A program made the translations under genes and the position numbers. From positions 16,567 to 80,566 of the forward strand of contig JBFWOB010000029.1 in the NCBI GenBank assembly GCA_050250755.1: a DNA stretch of 64,000 nt. The letters are read 5' to 3'. Under the pieces are notes generated by a model that saw only the letters and a list, made by a program, of their open reading frames with translations, had not been told where the DNA came from and searched no databases. Shown here piece after piece: positions 50,367 to 60,212 of the stretch (its first letter is position 1; each line of letters starts with the position of its first letter). Source of the stretch: Ga0077555 sp050250755 (GTDB taxonomy: Bacteria > Pseudomonadota > Alphaproteobacteria > Rhizobiales > Hyphomicrobiaceae).

Positions 50367-53302
50367 GCGATGAAAAGGGGCCGCTCTACGCACGAATTAT
50401 CGAAACGCCGCGTCCGATCGATCCCGCGCAGGAGGCGGCATCGCTGAACGATCTCCTCGAGGACAGCAAGGAGGCCTCTCAACATGGCCGTCTTGCTAGA
50501 CTCTTGGAGGCCCCCTTGGTGCGCGATCTGATCGGTGGAACGATCAATTGCTCTCCCTATCTTGCCGGTCTGATCCGACGCGATCCCGATCGTCTGGTTC
50601 GCGTGCTGGATTGCGATCCCGAGGAACATCTTTCGCGTCTTGCTTCGGAACTGAGCGACGTGGCTGTGGCTGCTCCAACGCTCCCTGACGCTATGCGTTG
50701 CTTGCGCGAATTCAAGAATGAGGTGGCACTTCTTATTGCGCTCGCGGACCTTGGGGGAATTTGGTCCGCGATGTGCGTGACTGCAGGGCTTACGACGGCG
50801 GCCGATGCTGCGGTTGCCGCCGCGATCCGTTTTCTTTTCGCGCAAGCCGTGCAACGGGGCGACTGGGTCGGTGAAGTCAACGAACGACCCGAGCAGGGCT
50901 CTGGCTACATGGTTCTCGCCATGGGTAAGCACGGCGCGCGCGAACTCAATTATTCCAGTGATATCGATCTGATCGTTTTCTACGATCCCGCTCTTGCGCG
51001 CTTGAAGCCAGGTCTTGAGGTCCCGGCTTTCTACGTGCGCATGACGCGTGATCTCGTGAAACTCATGCAGGAGCGGACAGCCGACGGCTATGTATTTCGC
51101 ACCGATCTGCGCTTGCGGCCCGATCCCGGGGCAACACAGATCGCCATCGCTTGGGATGCAGCGCTGAACTACTATGAGAGCTTCGGACAAAACTGGGAGC
51201 GCGCAGCGCTCATCAAAGCGAGACCCATCGCCGGCGATCTCGATGCGGGACGCTCCTTCCTCGCCGAACTCGCGCCGTTCATCTGGCGCAAATATCTCGA
51301 TTTTGCCGCCATCGCCGACATTCACGCGATGAAACGGCAGATTCACGCATTCAAAGGCTTCGGCCAGATCGGCGTCGCGGGACACAACATCAAGCTCGGC
51401 CGCGGCGGCATTCGCGAGATCGAATTCTTCGTGCAAACGCAGCAATTGATCGCCGGCGGGCGGCAGCCTGATTTGCGCGTTCCGACGACTCTCGGCGCGC
51501 TTGAGCGGCTCGCCGAACGAGGTTGGATCGATCCGGCGGTCGTGGGAGATCTCACCGAAGCCTATACGTTTCTGCGGCGCATCGAGCATCGATTGCAGAT
51601 GTTGGCTGATGAGCAAACACAAACGCTTCCGACTGCCCAAGTAGATCTCGAACGTTTGGCCCGGTTCTCAGGCTATGACTCGTTCGAAGCCTTTTCCGTT
51701 GCTTTGGTATCGCGATTGGAGCGCGTTCAGGCGCACTACGCTGCGCTTTTCGAAGCAACGCCGGAATTGACGTCTGCCGGTTCCAACCTCGTCTTTGCTG
51801 GTGAGGCCGATGATCCCGCGACGCTTGAAACCCTAGCTCGGATGGGGTTCGAGCGGCCCAGTAATGCCATTTCTGCCGTGCGTGGCTGGCACCACGGCCG
51901 CTACCCTGCCATCCGTACCGCGCGGTCGAGGGAGCTGCTCACCGAGGTGCAGCCCTTGCTGATAGAGGCCCTTGGGCGCACAGCCGACCCAGATGCCGCG
52001 CTTGCGAGTTTCGACCGCTTCCTTGCCGAGTTGCCGTCGGGAGTGCAGCTTTTCTCACTTCTCCGAGCCAACCCCAGTCTGCTCCGTCTCATCGCCGACA
52101 TCATGGGTACCGCGCCCCGGCTCGCGCGCATTCTGAGTCGTCGCCGTCGCGTTCTGGATGCGGTACTCGATCCTGGGTTCTTTGGAAGCCTGCCCGACGA
52201 CGAGGCGCTGAGGCGGATCGTCGAGGCCTCGATCGGAGACGGTCCCGACCTGCAGGAAGCTCTCGATCGCGCTCGCGTTATCGGTAGTGAACAAGCCTTT
52301 CTCATCGGGGTTCGCGTGCTGTCGGGAACGATCTCCGCGGCGAATGCTGGCGGGGCCTACGCCGAACTCGCCGGTCACCTCATCAGAGCGCTATCGGGTC
52401 GCGTAGAGACGGAGCTGACGCGCGCTCACGGGGATGTGGCCGGCGGTGCCGCTGTTGTGATCGCGATGGGTAAACTTGGCGGCCGTGAAATGACGGCGGC
52501 CTCGGATCTCGATCTCATCGTTGTCTACGACTTCGACTCTGAGGTCAGCCAATCCGACGGCGAACGCCCGCTCGCGCCAAGTCAATATTATGCCCGTTTT
52601 ACCCAGCGGCTCATATCCGCGCTTTCCGTTCCCACTGCCGAGGGTGCGCTCTATGACGTCGACATGCGGCTTCGGCCCTCGGGTCAGAAGGGGCCCGTTG
52701 CGACACAGCTCTCTCGTTTCGTGAACTATCAGTCGAGCGAAGCTTGGACGTGGGAGCACATGGCGCTGACGCGAGCGCGAGTCGTCAGCGGCCCCCCGGA
52801 ATTGGTATCGAAAGTCGAGGATGCCATCCGGAACATTCTGATCCGCCCTCGCGAGCGCGCCAAGATCGCGGCCGACGTGCGCGAGATGCGCGCCATGATC
52901 GAAAAAGAAAAGGGAACGTCAAATATCTGGGACTTGAAGCAGGTACGCGGAGGCTTGGTCGATCTCGAATTCATCGCTCAGTACCTGCAACTCGTGCACG
53001 CGGCAGAGGCGCCCGATGTGCTCGATCAGACCACGATCCGGGCGCTCGAGAAGCTCGCGGTGCGTGGTTTTCTACCGCCGCGAGCCGCTGATGTCCTCAT
53101 CCCGGCCGCCAGTCTCATCCACAACCTGACTCAGGTGACTCGGTTGACGCTCGATGGTCCGTTCGATCCGGCAAAGGCGCCCGATGGGCTGAAAGAGCTG
53201 CTCGCTCGAGTGGGTGAAGCGCCCAATTTCTCCAACCTCGAAGCCTCGCTCTCAAGCCAGATGCGTGAGGTTGTGGCGCTTTTTGACGAGTTGATCGTCT
53301 AA
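50363..53302 (+). CDS. glnE: Bifunctional glutamine-synthetase adenylyltransferase/adenylyl-removing enzyme
   Basis: 979 residues with two nucleotidyltransferase domains. The N-terminal (deadenylylase) site is ELNYSSDIDLIVFYD, with GRGGIREIEFFVQTQQLI downstream; the C-terminal (adenylylase) site is EMTAASDLDLIVVYD, with RLRPSGQKGP and VRGGLVDLEFIAQYLQL. A helical linker joins them. GlnE adds or removes AMP on glutamine synthetase under PII control, setting nitrogen assimilation. It is read from a start overlapping the kinase stop. Confidence 0.97.
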   Translation: MSDEKGPLYARIIETPRPIDPAQEAASLNDLLEDSKEASQHGRLARLLEAPLVRDLIGGTINCSPYLAGLIRRDPDRLVRVLDCDPEEHLSRLASELSDVAVAAPTLPDAMRCLREFKNEVALLIALADLGGIWSAMCVTAGLTTAADAAVAAAIRFLFAQAVQRGDWVGEVNERPEQGSGYMVLAMGKHGARELNYSSDIDLIVFYDPALARLKPGLEVPAFYVRMTRDLVKLMQERTADGYVFRTDLRLRPDPGATQIAIAWDAALNYYESFGQNWERAALIKARPIAGDLDAGRSFLAELAPFIWRKYLDFAAIADIHAMKRQIHAFKGFGQIGVAGHNIKLGRGGIREIEFFVQTQQLIAGGRQPDLRVPTTLGALERLAERGWIDPAVVGDLTEAYTFLRRIEHRLQMLADEQTQTLPTAQVDLERLARFSGYDSFEAFSVALVSRLERVQAHYAALFEATPELTSAGSNLVFAGEADDPATLETLARMGFERPSNAISAVRGWHHGRYPAIRTARSRELLTEVQPLLIEALGRTADPDAALASFDRFLAELPSGVQLFSLLRANPSLLRLIADIMGTAPRLARILSRRRRVLDAVLDPGFFGSLPDDEALRRIVEASIGDGPDLQEALDRARVIGSEQAFLIGVRVLSGTISAANAGGAYAELAGHLIRALSGRVETELTRAHGDVAGGAAVVIAMGKLGGREMTAASDLDLIVVYDFDSEVSQSDGERPLAPSQYYARFTQRLISALSVPTAEGALYDVDMRLRPSGQKGPVATQLSRFVNYQSSEAWTWEHMALTRARVVSGPPELVSKVEDAIRNILIRPRERAKIAADVREMRAMIEKEKGTSNIWDLKQVRGGLVDLEFIAQYLQLVHAAEAPDVLDQTTIRALEKLAVRGFLPPRAADVLIPAASLIHNLTQVTRLTLDGPFDPAKAPDGLKELLARVGEAPNFSNLEASLSSQMREVVALFDELIV

Positions 53303-53396
53303 GCGCCGGCATAGAGCGACGGAAGTTTCGCGGTCTCCCGTTTCCGAAGCATCGCCCCACACGGCGGTGCTGGGGCTCAGGAACGAGGAGTTGAGG

Positions 53397-54377
53397 ATGT
53401 CCAAGAAAAAAATTGCGCTGGCTGCCGCGGGAGTTCTGGTCGTCGCTGGAGCGGCTGCAGCGGTGTCAGCCCCTGGGCATCGGGACGGGTGGCGCGACGG
53501 TCGGATGCACGGCCGTGATATTGGAGAATTCGGGCCTCGTGGCTGGTTCTCTGGACCCGTTACCAAGGATCAGTTCGACACGCGCACGCGAGAGCGCTTC
53601 GCACGCTTTGACAAAAATGGCGATAACGTCATCGAGCCTGCCGAGTTGGAGGCCGTCATCAACGAGGGCATGTCGCGTCGTTTTCAGCGCCGTGGTCATG
53701 ACAAGGGAATGATGGGCGGACGCATGCTTCGCGCATTCGACGCCAACCACGATGGCAAGGTTACCAAGGACGAAGTTCGCAGCGAGTTTGAACGCCAGTT
53801 TGCCGAGGCCGACATCAACTCGGATGGCAAAATCGACGACGCAGACCTTCCCCCGATGATGCGCGGCCGCAATGCGATCAGCGAAGGCCACCTGGGACGT
53901 GGCGGTCGCCGCGGCATGATGCGCGAACTCCGGCATCTCCGGCAGGCCGATGCCAACAAGGACGGCGTCGTGACGAAGGAGGAGGTTGCGGCGCTGGCCG
54001 ACAAGGAGTTCGCGCGTTGGGATTGGAACAAGGATGGCACGGTCGATCAGGCGGATCGTGACGCACTGCGCAAGGAGATGGCCGACTTCGCCGCAAAGCG
54101 GATGGCGCATCGCATGGGCGCCGGAACGGATGGACGGATCACCCGTGAGCAGTTCCAGGCCAAGGCGGCAGAGCGTTTCGCACGTCTCGATGTGAACAAG
54201 GACGGCAAGCTTACGCGCGACGAACTGCCGGGTCGCAGCCATGGCAAGCGTGGTTGGCATCATGGTTCTGATCATCGCGGAGCGTCCGCGGATCGGCAGG
54301 ACAATGCCAGTGGCATGCCGGGAGACGACGGGTCGAGCACGTCAGCAGAACGCGGCGAGCCGCCGGCCAAGAATTGA
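53397..54377 (+). CDS. Secreted EF-hand calcium-binding protein
   Basis: 326 residues. Signal segment (KKKIALAAAGVLVVAGAAAAVSA), then six canonical EF-hand loops: DKNGDNVIEPAE, DANHDGKVTKDE, DINSDGKIDDAD, DANKDGVVTKEE, DWNKDGTVDQAD and DVNKDGKLTRDE. One degenerate loop (GTDGRITRE) lies before the last. A His/Arg-rich tail follows. It should bind calcium in the periplasm. It lies 76 nt before an ECF sigma factor gene on the same strand. ATG 53397 was chosen with GAGGAG upstream. Confidence 0.9.
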   Translation: MSKKKIALAAAGVLVVAGAAAAVSAPGHRDGWRDGRMHGRDIGEFGPRGWFSGPVTKDQFDTRTRERFARFDKNGDNVIEPAELEAVINEGMSRRFQRRGHDKGMMGGRMLRAFDANHDGKVTKDEVRSEFERQFAEADINSDGKIDDADLPPMMRGRNAISEGHLGRGGRRGMMRELRHLRQADANKDGVVTKEEVAALADKEFARWDWNKDGTVDQADRDALRKEMADFAAKRMAHRMGAGTDGRITREQFQAKAAERFARLDVNKDGKLTRDELPGRSHGKRGWHHGSDHRGASADRQDNASGMPGDDGSSTSAERGEPPAKN

Positions 54378-54453
54378 ATTTGAAGCATGCGGCGGTAGCT
54401 CCGCGTCGCCGGATCGGGCAAGCTCGACGCATCGGCCGTGAAGGGCCCTTGAG

Positions 54454-55074
54454 ATGAGGACAGCATTGGCAAGGATCGGCGACACATCGCCCGCCGCAAA
54501 CGGAGAGACGAGCGAGGATGGGCCACTTCTGGCCCGCCTTGCGAAGGGCGACAACGCTGCGTTCCGCGTTGTCGTCGATCGTCACTTGCCGCTCGTCCTG
54601 GGCGTTGCGCGTCGCATGCTTCGCGACGAAGCCGAGGCAGAGGACGTCGCGCAGGAGGCGATCCTGCGGTTGTGGCGGAACGCTGCAGGGCTGGAGCTGG
54701 GTCCAGGTGGCTTCAAACCGTGGCTGAGGCGAGTGGTGACGAACCTTTGCATCGATCGTGTGCGCGCTGGGCGCCATCTGACGGTGGTCGAGGAAGTGCC
54801 CGAGGAGGTCGAGCCAGCGCGGCAGCTTGACGAGCTCGTTGATAGAGACCTGTCGAAGCGGGTCGATGAAGCTCTCAAGGCTCTCCCTGACAGACAGCGC
54901 CTGGCGCTCACTCTCTTTCATTTCGAGGGGTTGAGCCAGGTCGAGGTCGGCGCCACGCTTGGTATCTCGGATGAGGCAGTCGAATCGTTGCTTGCGCGGG
55001 GACGGCGTTCGCTCAAAGCGGCGCTGAAAGAGGAATGGCGAGATCTATTGCCGGGTAACGGGGACGCGGCATGA
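54454..55074 (+). CDS. ECF-type RNA polymerase sigma factor
   Basis: 206 residues. Region 2: DNAAFRVVVDRHLPLVLGVARRMLRDEAEAEDVAQEAILRLWR. Region 4: ALKALPDRQRLALTLFHFEGLSQVEVGATLGISDEAVESLLARGRRSL. It lacks region 1.1 and 3, as ECF sigmas do. It is expected to direct polymerase to stress-type promoters when released from an anti-sigma factor. The next two genes probably encode the anti-sigma and the sensor. Confidence 0.9.
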   Translation: MRTALARIGDTSPAANGETSEDGPLLARLAKGDNAAFRVVVDRHLPLVLGVARRMLRDEAEAEDVAQEAILRLWRNAAGLELGPGGFKPWLRRVVTNLCIDRVRAGRHLTVVEEVPEEVEPARQLDELVDRDLSKRVDEALKALPDRQRLALTLFHFEGLSQVEVGATLGISDEAVESLLARGRRSLKAALKEEWRDLLPGNGDAA

Positions 55075-55117
55075 CTCTGGTAGCGATGGAGGCGGGACCG
55101 ACACGTCCCGGGATGGC

Positions 55118-55729
55118 ATGAACCGGCAAGATGAGAAATTGACCCTCGCTCGCTTCGAGAGCCTGCTTGACGCCTATGGTGGCGATTTTTCCCGTTGGCC
55201 GGAACGGTTCGTCCCGGAGGCGCACGCTTTGATCGGTAGCTCGAGTGCTGCGAACCGGCTGCATGCCGAGGCACGCGCGCTGGATCGCTTGCTTGCGAAG
55301 GCGTCGGCCCCCGATCCCGCGCGTCTCGAGAAGTTGGCGCAGCGCATTATTGCGGCTGCCGAACGCGAAGGCGCCGTGGTGTCTGCCGAGCGTGGTCGCC
55401 CTGCTGAGGCGGGCGCGGGGGCACGTATTATCCGGATGCCGGCTGCAGGTCGAATGGCTGCCGGACGCAAAACCGCCGAAACGCAGAATGTGCCTGTTCG
55501 TCCTGTGAGCCGTCCTTCCACCGGCAAATGGTTCGGCGGCGGTAACTGGCCGGCGGCCGCTGCATTGGCGGCTTCGCTTACTTTTGGCTTTGCGATTGGA
55601 CTGACTGATGTCGCGTCCACGACGGCCTACAATGTTGCATCCTTCGTTCAGCCATCGTCGGATACCGAGATCGTCCTGTCTGAGCTACAACTTGATACAT
55701 TTAATGGACTCGACGAGGACCAGATATGA
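55118..55729 (+). CDS. Putative membrane anti-sigma factor
   Basis: 203 residues. A soluble N-terminal part (LTLARFESLLDAYGGDFSRWPE, then SSAANRLHAEARALDRLLAKA) with one membrane helix near the end (about 150–168, WPAAAALAASLTFGFAIGLTD) and a short periplasmic tail. The YGGDFSRWPE block recurs in proteins encoded beside ECF sigmas in Hyphomicrobiales. No zinc motif is present. The role is inferred from position and topology. It overlaps the next gene (ATGA). Confidence 0.6.
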   Translation: MNRQDEKLTLARFESLLDAYGGDFSRWPERFVPEAHALIGSSSAANRLHAEARALDRLLAKASAPDPARLEKLAQRIIAAAEREGAVVSAERGRPAEAGAGARIIRMPAAGRMAAGRKTAETQNVPVRPVSRPSTGKWFGGGNWPAAAALAASLTFGFAIGLTDVASTTAYNVASFVQPSSDTEIVLSELQLDTFNGLDEDQI

Positions 55730-56313
55730 CGGATATCGGGCCTTCCAGCGCTGTGCCCTCGCGTTGGCCGCGCTGGAAGGGATTTCTGCTCGTCGCTTCG
55801 TTAGCTATCAATCTTCTCATTTTCGGGCTTGTAGCGGCCATCGGGTTCAAGCACGGATGGGGTCCGCCACCCGGTGTCCAGCAAGCGACGCTTTTGAGAT
55901 TTGCGCGCGTGCTTCCGCCCGAGCGCAGAGATGAGATCTTGACCGCCATTCGTCCCCAGCTTCGGTCGGTTCGTCCTTTTTGGCGTGATCTACGCAAGGC
56001 CCGCAGCGAGGTGCGGGAAGCATTGACGGCAGAGCCCTTCGACGTCGCGCGCTACAGGCAAGCGCACGATCGGCTACTCGATGCCGAAATGAAGGTCCGC
56101 AAGGCGATACATCCCCTGTACGATAGTCTCGCGACACGTCTCACGGCTCAGGAGCGGCGCGAGTTTGCGCATTGGCAGGCGCGAGCCGAACGACCTTGGC
56201 GCAAGCATCACAACAAGCGATCCGGTCGCGAAGACGAGGACGGAGAGGATAGCGCTCCCCAAAAATCGCAAGCGACTCCGGCCGCCGCAACTCAAGCCCC
56301 CGACAAGCGGTGA
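55726..56313 (+). CDS. Periplasmic heavy-metal-sensor-like protein (ZraP/CnrX family)
   Basis: 195 residues. One N-terminal membrane helix (FLLVASLAINLLIFGLVAAIGF), then a periplasmic four-helix-type segment: ARVLPPERRDEILTAIRP, then RSEVREALTAEPFDVARYRQAHDRLLDAEMKV, as in CnrX, ZraP and Spy. The C-terminal ~40 residues are charged. In CnrYXH-type systems the sensor binds metal and frees the sigma factor. ATGA overlap with the anti-sigma gene supports one operon. Confidence 0.8.
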   Translation: MTDIGPSSAVPSRWPRWKGFLLVASLAINLLIFGLVAAIGFKHGWGPPPGVQQATLLRFARVLPPERRDEILTAIRPQLRSVRPFWRDLRKARSEVREALTAEPFDVARYRQAHDRLLDAEMKVRKAIHPLYDSLATRLTAQERREFAHWQARAERPWRKHHNKRSGREDEDGEDSAPQKSQATPAAATQAPDKR

Positions 56314-56382
56314 TTGGGCGTCTACGCATCTCCTCGTCAGAAGGAGCAATCGCTTATTAGCGGCCGGATCACTCCATGGCCG

Positions 56383-59028
56383 TCAATGGAGCATCCGTGT
56401 GACGATTTCATAGACATCGCGCGAAAGCGGTTTCGATTTAGAGATGCCTTTGAGGGCTCTTTCGGCAAGCTTTCGGCGTGTGGTCTCGAGCGTGCGCCAA
56501 CTGCGGAAGGCTGTCAGCAGACGCGCGGCGAGTTGCGGATTGAAACGGTCGATCTGGAGGATGCGCTCGGCGACAAAGTCGTAGCCCGCGCCATCCGGGC
56601 GGTTGAACGCGACAGGGTTTGCCGCGAAGGCGCCGATCAAGGTGCGCACTTTGTTAGGGTTCTCGAGCGACATCAGCGGGTGGCGCGCGAGTTTCTTCAC
56701 CGTCGCGAGCGTTCCCGGCTGTGGAATCGCGGCCTGATACAGGAACCAGTGGTCAATGACGATATGATCCTCATGCCACCGTTCGTAGAACCGCTCGAAA
56801 GCCGCTTTCTTCTCAGGACCTCGCGTGTCCGAGAGGGCCGCTAGGCCCGCAATTTCGTCGGTCAGATTGTTGGCGGATTCGAAATGACGCGCTGCCCGGG
56901 TTACGTCGGCGGCCGTGCCGCGAGCCGTCAGCAGGCTCAATACCGCATTCCGCAAGGCTCTACGCTCGATCTGATCGTGGGCCGGAGCGTAAGCCTCTTG
57001 CACGGCCGTTTCGTCGTAGATCGTCTCTAGTTTCTCGCCCAGAGTTTGGGCGAGCTTCCGGCGCAGGCTGTTTCGCGCCTTATGGATAGCATCAGGATCG
57101 ATGTCTTTTGCGATGATGCGTGCGAGATCCGACTCGCCCGGCAGGTTCAGCGTTTGGGCGCGGAAAGACGGCTCGAGACGTCCGTCAGAAGCAATCTCTC
57201 CGAGAGCCGCGATGAAGCGTGACGGATCGGGGAGAGGCTTATCCTTCCGGAGTGCCCGGACGCTCGCAACCAACAGCCGCGTGGCGTAATCCTGGCCCGC
57301 CTGCCAGCGGTTGAACTCGTCGCTGTCATGGGACATGAGGAACGCCAGATCCTCGTCGGAAAGTTCGACTGTCAGATTGACAGGGGCAGAGAAATTCCTC
57401 AGCAACGACGGTACCGGGCGTGACGGAACATCGACGAACTTAAACGTTTCCTTACGCTTCGTGATCTCAAGGACGCCGTTCTCGATTTGCAATGCGCCAG
57501 TCGTTTCGAGTGGCAAGTCATTTCCATTCCCGCCGAGCAGGCCGAGTTGGAGTGGGATCTGAAGCGGTTTTTTCGTTGATTGACCGGGTGTCGGTAGCAG
57601 CACTTGTTCCACCGTCAGGTCGGCCGTGTGCTTATCGGCATTGTATTTCAGATCGCAGACGAGACCCGGCGTGCCGGCCTGCGAATACCAGGTCATGAAT
57701 TGCTTGAAATCACGCCCGCTGACGTCTGCAAAGCACTGGATGAAGTTTTCGACGGTGGCCGCTTCGCCATCATGACGTTCGAAGTAGAGATCCATGCCCT
57801 GGCGGAAAACATCTTTTCCGAGGATGGTATGGATCATGCGGCACAGCTCAGCGCCTTTCTCGTAGACCGTCGACGTGTAGAAATTGTTGATCTCGATGAA
57901 CCGGTCGGGGCGGACTGGATGGGCAAGTGGACCGGCATCTTCCGGGAACTGCCGCGCTTTCAACATGCGCACGTCGTAGATGCGCTGCACAGCCGGTGAT
58001 CGCTGATCCGCTGAATAGAGCTGATCGCGAAATACCGTCAGTCCTTCCTTTAGGCAAAGTTGGAACCAGTCGCGACACGTGATGCGGTTGCCGGTCCAGT
58101 TGTGAAAGTACTCGTGAGCGATGACGCGGTCGATGTTGAAATAGTCGCTGTCGGTTGCGGTCGCAGCGCTTGCGAGCACAAGCCGGTCGTTAAAGATGTT
58201 GAGTCCTTTGTTCTCCATCGCGCCCATATTGAAGTCGGATACGGCGACGATATTGAAGACATCGAGATCATACTCTCGTCCGAAGCGTTCCTCGTCCCAT
58301 TTGATTGCGCGCTTCAGGCAATCCATTGCCCAGGCACACCGCTCTTCTTTCCCTGGCTCCACATAGATCGCGAGCGCGACCTTGCGTCCGGACATCGTCT
58401 TGAGCGACGACGTAATGGCACCCAGCGGCCCACCGACGAGTGCGAATAGATAAGACGGCTTCGGATGCGGATCTTTCCACACAGCGTAGTGGCGGTGCCC
58501 GCGCTCGAGCGTTCCGCGCTCGACCGGATTGCCATTGGCGAGCAGGACCGGCGCCGCCTTGGGATCGGCCTCGATGCGGACCGTGTACACCGCGAGGACA
58601 TCCGGTCGATCGAGGAAGTAGGTGATGCGGCGGAATCCCTGTGCCTCGCACTGTGTGCAGTAGATGCCCTTGGACAGATATAATCCGGACAGCGCCTTGT
58701 TGGCCGATGGATTGCAGCGCGTTTCGATCTCGAGAACGAACGGACGGTCGGGGGGCGACGCGATGCGCAACTCCGCCTCGTCGACCGAGAACGCCTTGCC
58801 GGTGAGTTCAACGCCGTCGAGTATGACTCGATTGAGGGTCAAGCCTTCTCCGTCGAGCACCAGTGCGGCGCGGCGGCCCTTGCGCGCCGGATTGGGCCGC
58901 ATTTCGAGGCGTGATTTGACCTGCGTCTCGGTCGGGTCGAGAGAAATGTCGAGACGGACGGTATCGATCAGCCAGGCGGACGGCTTGTAGTCCTTGAGGA
59001 AAATAGCTTTCGGCGTCTCGGCTTCCAT
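56383..59028 (-). CDS. pepN: Aminopeptidase N (M1 family)
   Basis: 881 residues, the usual length. Exopeptidase motif GAMEN (269–273) and zinc site HEYFH (305–309) with Glu328 in LKEGLTVFRDQ. YFLDRPDVLAVYTVRIEAD is typical of bacterial PepN. It removes N-terminal residues from peptides in the cytoplasm. Convergent with the ZraP-like gene. Intact. Confidence 0.96.
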   Translation of the reverse strand: MEAETPKAIFLKDYKPSAWLIDTVRLDISLDPTETQVKSRLEMRPNPARKGRRAALVLDGEGLTLNRVILDGVELTGKAFSVDEAELRIASPPDRPFVLEIETRCNPSANKALSGLYLSKGIYCTQCEAQGFRRITYFLDRPDVLAVYTVRIEADPKAAPVLLANGNPVERGTLERGHRHYAVWKDPHPKPSYLFALVGGPLGAITSSLKTMSGRKVALAIYVEPGKEERCAWAMDCLKRAIKWDEERFGREYDLDVFNIVAVSDFNMGAMENKGLNIFNDRLVLASAATATDSDYFNIDRVIAHEYFHNWTGNRITCRDWFQLCLKEGLTVFRDQLYSADQRSPAVQRIYDVRMLKARQFPEDAGPLAHPVRPDRFIEINNFYTSTVYEKGAELCRMIHTILGKDVFRQGMDLYFERHDGEAATVENFIQCFADVSGRDFKQFMTWYSQAGTPGLVCDLKYNADKHTADLTVEQVLLPTPGQSTKKPLQIPLQLGLLGGNGNDLPLETTGALQIENGVLEITKRKETFKFVDVPSRPVPSLLRNFSAPVNLTVELSDEDLAFLMSHDSDEFNRWQAGQDYATRLLVASVRALRKDKPLPDPSRFIAALGEIASDGRLEPSFRAQTLNLPGESDLARIIAKDIDPDAIHKARNSLRRKLAQTLGEKLETIYDETAVQEAYAPAHDQIERRALRNAVLSLLTARGTAADVTRAARHFESANNLTDEIAGLAALSDTRGPEKKAAFERFYERWHEDHIVIDHWFLYQAAIPQPGTLATVKKLARHPLMSLENPNKVRTLIGAFAANPVAFNRPDGAGYDFVAERILQIDRFNPQLAARLLTAFRSWRTLETTRRKLAERALKGISKSKPLSRDVYEIVTRMLH

Positions 59029-59119
59029 CGTGATGCTCCGCCCTCTGCACTGACGATTGACTTGGGGTCTTTATGCGGGGCGCCTGAGAGCTAGACAAGT
59101 CGTTCCACCGGCGACGCGA

Positions 59120-60049
59120 TCACTTCCCCCAACGCAGCGCGAGAGGATTGGCCTCTTTGACCAGCTCCATCAACTCCGTGCGGGTTGCAGTCGGCAGCGG
59201 CGTCTGCGGGTGGCGGACATGATCGCTGCGGATCACGCCACCTTCCTTCATCACCGTCTTGGTGGCGCGCAGCCCACATTGGCGATTCTCGAAATTGATC
59301 AGCGGCAAAAGGCGATTGTAGAGTGTCGCGGCTTCAGCTCTCCGGCCACTGGCGTGCGCCACGACGATGGGTTTGATGAGATCCGAATACATTGCGCTCG
59401 TCATGGTGCCTGTTGCACCGGCGTCGAGATCGGCCATCAGCGTGATGCCCTCCTCGCCGTCGAAGGGTCCATCGATCAGGTTACCGGCCGCCCCAATCAG
59501 TGCGCGCAACTTTGCAGCGGTACCCGGCATCTCGATCTTGAAATAGCGAACGAGCGGGACCTCTCGTGCGAGCCGGACCAGAAACGGGACGGAGAGATTG
59601 ACTCCGGACAGGGGCGCGTCCTGCACCATGATCGGGAGGCGTCCCGCATCAGCGACACGCGCGAAGTGCTCGAGCATGCCTTGTTCGTCGGCGCGAAGCG
59701 CTGTGCCGTGATATGGCGGCATCATCATGACCATCACGGCGCCGGCCTCCGCCGCCTGTCGCGCCCGCTGCGCCGCGATGCCTGTCGAGTAGTGGCTGAT
59801 GGTGGCGATCACAGGAACTCGCCCGCCGACGTGCTCGGTGGAAAGCCGGAGCAATGTCTCGCGCTCCCCATCGCTCAACAGAAACTGCTCGGAATAGTTT
59901 GCCAGGATGCAAATCCCATCCACACCCTGATCGATCATGCAGTCGAGCACGCGCCGCATGCCATCGAGGTCGAGATCGCCGTTGTCATGAAAAGGTGTGG
60001 GCGCAATCGGGAGGACTCCCTTCAAGGGAGTAGAGATCGTCTTAGTCAT
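59120..60049 (-). CDS. DapA/NAL-superfamily aldolase or dehydratase (not DapA)
   Basis: 309 residues of the class I aldolase (N-acetylneuraminate lyase) superfamily. Schiff-base Lys171 in VRYFKIEMPG. The active-site Tyr found in DapA (YNVP) is replaced here: the segment reads IMVQDAPLSGV. The substrate loop is LANYSEQFLLSDGER instead of the GTTGE of DapA. These changes fit the sugar-acid branch, such as 2-keto-3-deoxy-arabonate dehydratase. ATG 60049 with GAGACACGCC upstream. True DapA is unlikely. Confidence 0.82.
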   Translation of the reverse strand: MTKTISTPLKGVLPIAPTPFHDNGDLDLDGMRRVLDCMIDQGVDGICILANYSEQFLLSDGERETLLRLSTEHVGGRVPVIATISHYSTGIAAQRARQAAEAGAVMVMMMPPYHGTALRADEQGMLEHFARVADAGRLPIMVQDAPLSGVNLSVPFLVRLAREVPLVRYFKIEMPGTAAKLRALIGAAGNLIDGPFDGEEGITLMADLDAGATGTMTSAMYSDLIKPIVVAHASGRRAEAATLYNRLLPLINFENRQCGLRATKTVMKEGGVIRSDHVRHPQTPLPTATRTELMELVKEANPLALRWGK

Positions 60050-60212
60050 GGCGTGTCTCCCGACCGGTGTGGTTGCTGGCGCCCATGCTAGCCATAGATG
60101 GCCAGGAAGTCCGCAATTGCGCGGACTGATCCCGTATCGCACGGATCGAGAATGAACTCCCGATGTTGCAAGGCTGCGGTTGCCTCAATCCGAGCCAGGT
60201 GACCCACTCGGA

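Noticed and set aside
50309..51640. A 443-codon open frame on the minus strand across glnE
   Set aside because: It is antisense to a strongly conserved glnE and has no recognisable motif; high GC makes long antisense frames common.
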